From: Chrysaora quinquecirrha
Lineage: Eukaryota > Cnidaria > Scyphozoa > Semaeostomeae > Pelagiidae
Direction of reading: 5' to 3'
Length of the DNA: 64,000 nt
Assembly: GCA_014526335.1 (NCBI GenBank)
Contig: JACTAT010000036.1
Span: 1,556,356-1,620,355, forward strand
The notes beneath the pieces were generated by a model, which was given only the letters and a program-made list of their open reading frames with translations, was not told the origin of the DNA and made no database searches. This document shows positions 26,345 through 37,600 of the stretch, piece by piece (positions within the stretch are counted from its first letter, which is position 1; every line of letters starts with the position of its first letter). The position numbers and the translations under genes are program-made.

Positions 26345-27005
26345 TAGGCCCTGGAAAAACAATCAAACATTGTTTGTCAACCATTCGACATTGGCTGCAC
26401 TAAAAAGCGATGTTTTCCGTTTTGCCACGTCGTACGTAACACATTGCTTCAAAAGCAGAATTGCTAAGCAATGTTTTTGAAAAACTTAAAAAAACAATAT
26501 CTGCTTGTCACAAGCTAAGAATGTTTTGGCGAGCAATGTTTTGGAGTGTGGGAAGTGCCAAAACATTTTGCTTGATAAGCAAAATCAGATGTTTGATGAT
26601 GACGAACAATGTTTGATCGTTTGGCTTATTGTAAAACATTGCTTCACAAGCAGAACTGCTGAGCAATGTTTTTGAAAAACTCAAAAACCATTTTCTGCTT
26701 GTCACAAGCTAAGAATGTTTTGACGAGCAATGTTGTGGAGCGTGGGAGAGTAGTCTAGCAAAACATTTTGCTTGATAAGCAAATCAGATGTTTGACGATG
26801 GTAAACAATGTTTGATCGTTTGGCTCATTGTAAAACATTGCCTCATAAGTAGAAATGCTAAGCAATGTTTTTGAAAAACACTTTCCGCTTGTCACAAGCT
26901 AAGAATGTTTTGACGAGCAATGTTTTGGAGTGTAGCAAAGTGGCAAAACATTTTGCTTGACAAGAAAATTTTAGAAGTATGAAAAACAATGTTTCAAGGT
27001 TTGGC
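26345..27005. repeat. Three-copy tandem array of the CAAACATTG palindromic family
   Basis: Three copies of a ~197-bp unit, with landmarks CATTGCTTCAAAAGCAGAAT (26442), CATTGCTTCACAAGCAGAAC (26637) and CATTGCCTCATAAGTAGAAA (26836). Each also contains CTGCTTGTCACAAGCTAAG, GAGCAATGTTTTGGAG, AAACATTTTGCTTGA and CAATGTTTGATCGTTTGGC. The words pair with each other (CAAACATTG / CAATGTTTG, GCTTGTCAAGC), so the unit can fold into several hairpins. It starts after a CCCTGGAAAAACAATCAAAC terminus. Confidence 0.75.
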
Positions 27006-27585
27006 TTGAACCATGTTTTTGAATTGTGGCTTCCAAAACTTTCTTAACTTCGTGGTTTTCACTTCGTGGCAAAAATCTTGGAAGTAAAACAAAGTTTTAA
27101 AGAGCTTTAAAAGGAAGGGAAAATAAAACTACAAAGTTGGTTTGCTTGAAGTTAAGGTTCAAAATTCTCGAATTTAAGCAATATACAAAAATCAGGCACT
27201 TATAGAACCTTACAAAAACTACGTACTGCTACGTAAAAATGACTTAAACTGTTAATTGTAAGAATTTTACTACATAATGAATACAGAATCAGTAGAACTG
27301 TGGAGTATAGAAAACAATAAGCATTTAAAGACTTCTAAATTACATTAATTTTGAAACAAAATTAAAAAGAACAAGCTAGTTGAAATTAGTGCTTAGGCCA
27401 AGCTCAGGCGTCATGCAAAGGCTGCATCATAGTCATTAGAACTGACTCCTCACTTCAATTGGTTGCACTGTACAAGAAAAACCTCTTGGACGATAGTAGC
27501 ACGTCTGAATCAATCAGTGAATTTAGCTCAAGCCTACGGCCTTTGCCAAACGATCAAACATTGTTAGTCAAACATCTGAAATTTG

Positions 27586-27727
27586 AAAAACCAAGCAGGA
27601 ACACCGCGACGCAGAAAACAAAAGATAGACTATGGTTTGCAATTAAAATATTTTTTAAAAAATATTTTAATTGCAAACCATAGTCTATCTTTTGTTTTCT
27701 GCGTCGCGGTGTTCCTGCTTGGTTTTT
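27586..27727. repeat. Perfect 142-bp palindrome without spacer
   Basis: Two 71-bp arms are exact reverse complements, meeting at TTTTTT|AAAAAA between 27656 and 27657. The arm starts AAAAACCAAGCAGGAAC and includes CCGCGACGCAGAAAAC and GATAGACTATGG. Pairing breaks at the next base on each side (G27585 against A27728). It sits inside CAAACATTG-family sequence, 3' of the flightless-1 stop codon. Confidence 0.95.
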
Positions 27728-28689
27728 ATATTTATCTCTTCGCCGCAAGAAAGATTTCTACACGCAGCAGCCAGTTAAGTGGTCTTTCCTTTTTCAATTT
27801 ATCTGAAATTTGGTTGTTCAACAAAATCTTTGATCGTTTTGCCACATCATAAAACACTGCTCACCAAACATTTTTTGCAAGTGCTTTGCAAGCAGAAAAT
27901 GTTTTCAAAAACATTGCCAAGCAAGTTCTGCTTGTCATGCAATATTTTGTGTTTGCGACGTGGCCAAATGATCAAACATTGTTTGTGAAGCAAATCTCAA
28001 ATGTTTGACCAACAATGTTTGATCGATTGGCCACGGCTTAAATATTGGCACGACCAATTTTACAGCCACCGCCACCCAAGAACTCGAGAGCCAGGTCCAA
28101 GCCCCTCGCGTTGTTTGCAAGGCTGACGGATATAATTTGAAATTTAGGCCAAGGAAATCCAGAGAAAATGGACAAGATACGGAGTCTGCACTCCAGTGCT
28201 GTAGGAACGGAAGAATTTGAGGGGGGCACCATTATTCTGTTCTTCAAATAAGTGGAACAAAAAGCAACCATACAGTACAGCTAATGCAACAAAAAAATTA
28301 TTGTAAATATGGGGGAGGCACCAACCCAACCGGACCCCCTGCATTCAGGCTATCTGTATCCAATTCGCTACCAATTAGAGACAAGGTAGAGGGAGAGAAA
28401 GCTAGCATAACGGCTAAAAGGCATTTGTACATTTGTACGAAAGCCTTTTTTTATAGTTTAAAACACTAAATAAAATACCATGCTTCTCCCAGAGTTAGGG
28501 TAGCAATTTTACCCTTACATCTGTCATAGAGTCCATAATGCAAGTCATATCCTCCTGTCTGACAAATTCATTAGAAATGAACCTTCAAATAGATTAATTC
28601 GTAAAAATAAATAATATACAGTTATAATCTTACAAAATACCGTAACCCAAGTCTTGTCCCAATACGAATAATAGTGTTTACTTGCTATG

Positions 28690-31600
28690 CTATTTCCATT
28701 CAGTCCAACCATGAAAACATCTTGTAAATGGGAAGGGCTCTTTCGCTTTTCCAGTCAGGTGTAGTTTTCTGGGTTCGCCAAGTTTCTGTTCTTTGATGTG
28801 CTGCAGGTATACCTAGAATGCAAAATTGAACACTGTAGAAAACATTTCAACATTGTTAGGCCAATAAAGCCCACGTCAAGGGATGAAAATTTCATCCGAC
28901 CTTCCAATATTTGGTCAACGGTTACTTTTGAGGAATGGCTGAACGGTCAAACATTATTGGATGAAGTTTGACCACTTGGAAAAGTCCTCAGTCTAACGGT
29001 TTTACACGTGTTCAAATCCAGCGATTCTAGACAACAACCCCGTTAAACTATACGAGTTGGTATACGACCGTCTACATTTTCTAGCATTTTTATCTTCATG
29101 AAGTGGCATAGCCAGTGTACAGCATTGAAAGGGTAAAGAACGTGGTCAAAGAAAAAAAGAGGGTGAAGTACAGAAATATAACAGAGGTATCCTATGAGCG
29201 AAGATGCGATTTGGTAAGAATGCAGTAGCACATTCTATATTGCACATGCACATTGTTAAAGCGGAGGTGTAGTGCGGCATCCCCCAATATTCAACCATAG
29301 GCCACAGCATTGGGAATCCTAAACTGTAGTAGAACTGGCGGACAAGGGTACATTTACACCCCTTTTTGGAAAAAGTCTCTAAATATAGAGAGAGTTTGCA
29401 TATAATTAGAGAGCAGTGTGAGAAATGTTGCCTAGAAGGTAGGTTTCACAAAATTCTTTAACAGGAGTGCAATCACGCCCCTCGGAAGAAGAAAAATGTT
29501 GTATAACTAGAGAGAGGCTTCTGATGATTACAGAGAAAGTGTCCCCCTCTGGTAACGCCACTGTTTTCCTCGAACACAGGCCATATTAAAATGTCAGATG
29601 AAACATGGGGACGCTTGGAAGAGCTTTAAAAAGCTGACATAGAAACATCAGTGATCAAATATTTAAAAATATTCAGTTCGTATTGCTGTAAGGTAGGATG
29701 AAGACATACCTGAGAGCTTTTAACAGCCAATTTCTTCTCAATGTCACTGGCAGAAGGTCCCATCCATATAAACAACTATAAATTTGAGAGACAATAAATG
29801 CTCATTGAGTAAAAGATAATTATCAATGGCATTTGCTACATTGTACAATGATTTCTGTGTTATGAAGTTGCGAATGTATACTTTATTCCCCAAAAAGGCA
29901 TGTCACTATTTTTAGGCATCAGTCGTGTAGCCAGGGGTGGCTGTATACTGCATTACACAAAAGCGTTTAAGTGGTAGCAAGGAAACTTCGCTTTAAAATG
30001 ATGTCTTTGTTGTTTAAATGTGGCCATAGAGGGTTGTTTTTCCGTTTGGCCACTTCGCAAAACAATGCTAGTCAAACAATTTTGCTAGCGGCAAGTGTAA
30101 ATGTGATTGAAGTTTTTTAAAAGCATCGTGCAGTGAATGTTGTTATTTATACTTGTCAAATAATGTTTTGTGACGTGGTTAAACATTCAAACATTGCCTG
30201 ATGGGCATATAAAATCGTTGATTATGTTTGATCGTTTGGGCAGGGATTAAAGAGAAACAAAAGAATACAATGATTTCAAAAAGACTTGTTTCAGGTGCCA
30301 AGCGTGCAGAGATGTTTGCAAACAGACATCTACTGTTATATAAGTTGTATTTATACTACAGTCGAACCTCCGAAAAGCTCACTTTAGATCCAAGGTCAAG
30401 TGGCCTTTATTGAGAGTTGGCCGCTAGTCGGAGATTTAAAAATACTATTGGAAAGCGTTTGGGACTGAATAGGGAGGCGTTCGTTTATCGGAGGTGGCCG
30501 CTATAAGAGGTTCGAATGTAGAACGTTAAGCCTGTACCTCATTGCCTGTGTCTAACATCATAACGTCATCATCAGCCAAGTCATCCTGCAAAAATAAACA
30601 TATGAAAAGGTAGATAATAAGTTATAAGCATCATTTTAAGTACCGCCTGTAAAAATTTGTTTTCCTAAATTTTCTAAAAACTTCCGCAACAAATTTGCTG
30701 AATTTTTGCTCGTTTATCCATGTCTTATGACATGGCCAAAGGTTCAAACATTGCTTGATAAGTTGTGCAAAACGTCTTTGAGTTGTAAAAAACTTCAAAA
30801 TTGCGATGAACAGCAGAATCATTTTCGGGCATACTTAAAAGCTGTTTTCGTCTGACACTCCTCAGAGTATGAACGTCAGAAACAGATCGAAACAATAGAC
30901 TAAGGCGGAATTTATACCCAGATGCAGCTCGAAGTGCACCATTGGCAAAGCAAGATCTTTGTTTCGGAATCTGTCTACATCAAAACCTAAAAGCCGGTTC
31001 TGTGTAGACAGAAAGAGTTCGTTTTCTCACTTGGACTCTTCAAATAATTCTATTGCTCTTCCCGCTGTATCCGACCAGCTGATTGGTGTTTAAAACACAA
31101 TGCCAATTCAGCTTTTCATTCTTTCTGATTGGTGCATTTCGAGCCGCATCTGGGTATAAATTCCGCCTTAGTCTATTGTTTCGGTCTGTTTCTGACGTTC
31201 ATACTCTGAGGAGTGTCAGACGAAAAAAAAGCTTTAGAGTATGCCCGAAAAATGATTCCGGTGTTCATCGCAATTTTGAAGTTTTCAAAGCGTTGTCAAA
31301 TAATTTTTTATCCTTTGAGCCATGCTTAGGCCGTGACCAAACAATGAAACAGTGTTGGTCAAAAATTGAAATTTGCTTTGCAAACAATGTTTGACCGTTT
31401 GGCCACGTCGCAAAACATTGCTTGACAAGCAATGCTTCTGAAAATATTCAATAATATTTTCTACTAGCCACAAGCAAAAAATGTTTATAAGCAACGTTTG
31501 TGTCGTGGTCAAAAGATCAAATATAAAGCAAAGCGAATTGTGACGCAATGCCTTAAGCCTTGCAATAACACAAAACGTGAACACGATTATAGTTTTTAGC

Positions 31601-34600
31601 TAAAAGGTGAAAAAGTTTACCTGGCAGAAATCAGAGCATTTCTCAGACACTGTGAAGAAACCTTTTTCATTTGAACATCTAAACAGACGAGCTAGTCGCG
31701 AGAAGTTTGCAGTCTAAAAAACAGATAATACACATTTAATACAGAGTCGAACTTACATCTTGAGGTGTTGTGGCCGAGTAGTCAAGGTGCTCGTCTCACG
31801 ATCGTAGGGTCTAATGGGTTCGACTCTCGTCGGGACACATTTCCAGTCAATTTACTTGTCCATCCTTCTGAGTTCCGACGGTTTTCGTTCTGGAATATCA
31901 ACCTGGGTACACAACCCGTAGGTCCACAACAAACTAATGCTACCAAAACCTCGACCTAGCATTACGAAGTAAATATATTTGCTCTTGGTTGGTTGCTGGC
32001 TCTTCTTAAGCTGCCGCTACACTTACACTTACAACTACCCAACTAAACGCCTAATAGATAGAATTTAAGATAAGTTAAGATAGAGCGTACACATTTACAC
32101 TTTCGTCCAGTGATACATCCAAAGCATCCTTCTGAAAATCATCTAGCCCCTTATCTTAAATTGTTTATGACATTGAATTTTCGATGTGTATTTTTCACAT
32201 TTCTAACACTAACAAGAGTTTAACGTGCTGATTACAGAACTGCAAACAGAATTTGCGTACCCTATTAAGAAATGATTTTATAGCTTCTCAAAGTTGCGAA
32301 TTTTGAAAATTTTCTACGAGCAACTGTGACGTAGAAAATACAAATCATGGGCACTGAGATGTGCTCATTGCGCTTGCGCGAAGCCAGAGGAAGTCAAGGA
32401 AGCCCTCTACCCTTTCAGTCTTGTTATAAGTTTATGATGATGCAAAGCATTAAATATCACAAGAGATTTGTCCGTCACTAATGAATCAGGATGTAAAGTA
32501 TGAGGCTTTAAATTCACAAAATAGGATTAGGATTATGCGAATTCAAGTCATCTAGCTAAACTGATGGACGTTCAAACGAGTATTCTTAAATAATCATAGC
32601 AATTTAATTAGATTAAATCACTCCCACCTTTTCATACTCTTCATGTCCTCCAATTCCAAACCAAAAGAAATTCTCAGGCTCTTCTCCTTCTTGGACAAGC
32701 TGGACTGAGTATCCTTCCTAAAGATGGAAAGAAAAAATTGGATGAAAACAATGATTAAATGCAGCTCAGATATCAACAAACTCTGAAATATATCATCAAT
32801 AAACAATTGATTAAACAAGCCCTGACCAAAGAGGTTTAATTGCAAATTTAGTTTGTCCGAAATGCAAACAAAAATTGTAAATTAAACATTCTTACAGTAA
32901 ACATTACCCAACAGCGTTTGTCCAACATTGATTGGTGATGTTTTATGATTAGGGCAAACGATTCAAACAAGTTTTAAAAAAATTGTGGTGCTCACGCCAT
33001 TTTCATGCGAATTTCCCAGAATGCACCAAATCTTGACTTATTGCGCTTGCGTGAATCAAACGAATGTTTATGAGATGGCTACAACGTTTGACCAGCAATG
33101 TTTGATCGTTTGGTCATTTGGCCAGCAGGATTTTAAGCTCTGGCACAATGCAGGAAACATTCGCGGAATATCATCCAACAATGTTTGTCAAACATGACTT
33201 GGCAAAAAGAACCAAGCCATTTGTGGTCCTCAGGCGATTTTCAGACAAAAACAAAGATTGTGACTGCTGATGTGAAACTGAAGTTAAAAAGAAACTTGCC
33301 AGGATGCACCAAATTTTATCTTACTGCCCTTTCGTGGATCAAAAAAAAATTTTACGAGGAGGCCAAACGAACGCAACATTGTTGACAAAACATTAGAAAA
33401 AAGAAATAGTTCATGAAATGTTTGACGAAAATTTAATTTGGTAAAAAACTTCAAAACATCGTCAAACATCGCAAAACATAGTGGCTGAACGAATCAAACA
33501 TTTTTGATCCAACAATTTTGGAGAATATTTCATGCTGATGTTTGATTCATTCAGCCAGCGCCTTAAGATAATGTGATTTAAAATTTAACCTCTGACAGTT
33601 CCTGGCCAAGCTCTTCAGCATGTTCTAAGTCTTCCTTTGTCGTTTTTCTATAACAAGGTTGAGGATATTCCATAAAAGATGCAACAGCAATATGATGGAG
33701 GGGTAATTAACTATTAAGTGGAGCTGTAAACTAATGGAGTATGAATTGATCTACAGCAGAATGAATTTCACTTACTTCCCTATCCATGTGTAAACAATTC
33801 CTCCACCTTCATTGTCGAATGGGACTTTTAGGATGAAACTAAAAGAAAACAGAACAAAATATTATTTATCAGACTGTGTGTGAATGAGGCATACACGTAT
33901 TTTTTTATAACACAACGAAAAACTGAGTCTCTAAAAATTCTCAGATTTTGAGTACTGAAAGCTTCTTACGAGCAATAGTTCAAGTGTGTTTTCAACAGAA
34001 TAGAAGAGAAAAAATTATATCTCCTCTGCATTCTATAATCAAAATCAGCTGTTTGCAAACAGCCAATGGCTGATTATTGGCTGAAATGATAGTAAAACCT
34101 GTCAGCATTAGCTTTTTCAGTGTTTAACTCGGTTGAAAGATGCATTATAGACAAGAACGAATTCATAGGGCCTTCGAATAATTGCCAGTGAGGACTTGTT
34201 CCTGGGTTGGGCCTTCTTTGTAAATTTGCATTAGGTTGGGGCATCATCAAATGGGGTGCTTATTCGGAGACGTTCGGATGTGGGGGCTTATTCGAGGCTT
34301 TATGGTATGCTTTAAGACCTATTAACGATTAATGCTTGTGGCTGCTTTCCAATTCGTTTACGTTTGGTCACAAAAATACTTTGGAGATGAAACATGGAAA
34401 ATAAAATATTTCACAGACTAAGGTGAAATGCTTCTTTCTTAGATATTTTCCAGTACTGGAGTTGCTTATATCTTTAGACATTCAAAAGTCTGGGCTCCTC
34501 ATAAGAAAATATGCGTATCGTAAAAGTGTTGTTTAGCCAAAAGGATTGTTTTACTTTCAGATAAGAAAAATGCTTTCAAAAATTGAAAAATTCAATAACT

Positions 34601-37600
34601 AACCAGAATTCCGAATTTAAGTGAATTGCATCGCATTCAATCTGAAAGTGGATAAAAATAACACGACTGATTAGACCTCCAAAAGGGAAAAAAGGCAATT
34701 GAACTCTAGGTTTTAATATAGGACAACATGTATTGAACAACCAAGATTGTGCAGAAAATTACAGCCAGGGTCGATTTCGAATTATTGGCAAAGCAAGATC
34801 TTTGCTTCATTTAGGGATTTTTTAATCTGCCCACATTAAAACCAAAAGGCTGGTTTTCTGTCGATAGAAAGAGTTCGTTTCTCTCTTGGACTCTTCAATT
34901 AATTCTATTGGTCGTCCCGTTGCATCCCATAGGCTGATTGGTGTTGAAAGCACAATGCCAATTCGGCTTCAATATTCAAATTGGTGCATTTCGATCCGCA
35001 TCTCTGAGGAGTGTCAGAGGAAAAAGAGTTAGGTTTTATTATGTTCTGATTTGTTTCATATGTTAATTTTACGTGCAGGCATATATGAAGTAGAGATATC
35101 TTTCAGAAACGTTCTTTTACCTGAATACAGCGGCGTGTTAACTTTCCCATAGTTGATCGAATATGGAATAATTCAGCACCACTTGTATCCTCGTGCTTTC
35201 TCCTGCCCTTTAGAAGAAATGAAATGATAAAATGCACCATGAACAAATGATAAAATGCACCGTAAACACGATAGCCAAAACCAAGAGTAGGCAAATTATG
35301 CAGGCAAACATAAAATACAACTCAGAATCAATTTTCGTTGGACATAAACGATTAATTAATCATTATGTCCCAGCCAAACGATCGAACATTGTTTGTCAAA
35401 CATTTAAAACTTACTTGTCGAGCAAAATGTTTTATCGTTTGGCCACGTCACAAACAAAGCTCGTCAAACATTTTGCGGTTTCATCAAGTAAGAAATTGTT
35501 TGAACTTTTTACAACAGCAAAAATATTTTTTTTAATGACATTCATTATATTAATTATTTTTCATTTGGTGTGAGCCATGAGATGGGTGGCTCAGTTAACA
35601 ATACAGAACATTTATGAGCCATGGGGCAGCTGGCTCAAAAAGTGGCTTATTTTTGGCTCATGGCTCAGAAATGGCTCTTGTCTCACTAAGGCTCGAGAAA
35701 TCGACATTCGTAACGATCTCTGCCAATTCATGCTTGTTAAGCAAGGTTGTGTGACTTGGCAAGACGTTGAAACATTGCTTGAAAAGGAAATTTCAAATAT
35801 TTGGCAAACATTGTTTGATCGTTTGACCAGGGCTTTACACTAAAAAACTGCAAAATAGAACATTGATATCTACCTTATGAATGATATATTTTCCTTTGAA
35901 ATGCGACAGAAACTTCAGAGCCTCTTGTTGCTGCGAAAAGAATTACAATTGTAAGGTAAAAGATGGGAAAAGTAGCTACTACAAAAGCTAATTTGCTGGA
36001 ACTATCCTCCAACTTGTTGCCATCACAAAGAAACTAATTGCCAGAGCGCTCATGTCGAGCAGTCGCGATAGGTTAGCTCCAAAAATCGCGGATCGGCAGT
36101 TAGCAACTATATCTGACTGTTCGCAATATTGACGTAAGCCAGACTTCACTCGGCAGCAATTGCTCGCGTTCTTCACGTCGCAAAATACATCATCAGGGCA
36201 AAAACATAACAAGCAAACAAAGTTTATTAGCTCACCTGTTTGGTTCGGACAACTTCAAGTTTGTCTCCGAATAATGCTTCGAATTTCTTTTGCAAGCTGA
36301 AAAGGAAGCCAATAATGCAACAGAGACTAACTAAAATGAAATGTACACTTAGGGCCTGGCTAAACTAGGAGGCATGTTCCGTGCAACATTGTCACAAGCG
36401 ACAAGTACCCTCGATGTCTCCCTGTTCAGCCACCTCGGCAACTTCGTAGCGACAAAGATAATTTATCGCGAAAGACATGTAAATGTTTCTAGGAGACAGC
36501 AGAAACATTTATTGTCTCCGCGACTTGGGGGACATTTTGCTTGCTTGTCACCAGCATGTTAAGCCATCCTGGCAAACACGCCGAATACAGTGTCATGCGC
36601 GACATGTCTCTTAGTTTAGCCACAGCTTTAGGTTCAGAGAACTCTGCTTCAGACATCAGTAATATTTTGCATTTTTCTGCAAGTTGACCCACCACATCAA
36701 ATTTGACAACATTTGGAAGAGATTTTTTCCTGAATTTTCCAGAGGAAATGTTTCGGCTTTTGAATGAATCTCTCTGTCAAACTTTCAAAATTTTCGTCAC
36801 TTTGAATTCTAATTAAGAACCTTATTGAGAGCCACTAAAATTGTGAATATCTCCCCCAAAGTTCCATGAGATGAAAATCTTTTGCTTTAGGCTGAAAGCC
36901 ACAGCTAGCTGCAAGGTGATGGTGCAATACTTAATGTACACAAATTTAGAATTAATACCGCACAGGAGATGCAAGCCAAAATTGCTACTCAAGTAAAAAC
37001 CAAATGACGAGGTAGTGAGTGATGCAAGTATTTAGATAAATCAATTAGCATGCAAAAATAAACTCTGTTACCTAAAAGTGAATGTCAGCCAACCCATTTT
37101 ACCAGCATCACGACCCTATGGAAAAGTATAAAAACACATAACAGAGCTCAAATTTTATTTTTCTATATGTGATAATAGTGCCATTTAACGCCAAATAGGT
37201 CTCTGCAGAAGTACACTTGTAAATAACGTGTGTAACCCCATATAAGTGACCGACCTTAAGTTTCAATGATTTTTTAATGATCGTAGAGTAAAGTATGCAA
37301 GCAATCCATATTAATGGTGGTTAAAGTTCAATTTAGCTATACAGATGATATGAACCTGCAGGTAACAGATAAATAAAGATAAATAGTCCCAGACTAATAC
37401 ACTTGCTGATCATGGTGAAGTTGACGGCGAAATGGTTTGTTTTATCGACAGTCACAGGTTCAGGTTCTCGGAAGCAGATGAACTTACGGGATCTCGACAC
37501 TGGCGTGATGCTCCACTGTCGCTGGGGCTCTAGCCCTTACCTCGCTGAGCTATCAAAACCACAATCTAGCTTGATTAGAACAAGACGTTACATCACCTTC

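Noticed and set aside
31762..31840. tRNA-like sequence with A and B boxes.
   Set aside because: The acceptor stem does not pair fully and a non-tRNA body follows; annotated as a SINE, not a tRNA gene.
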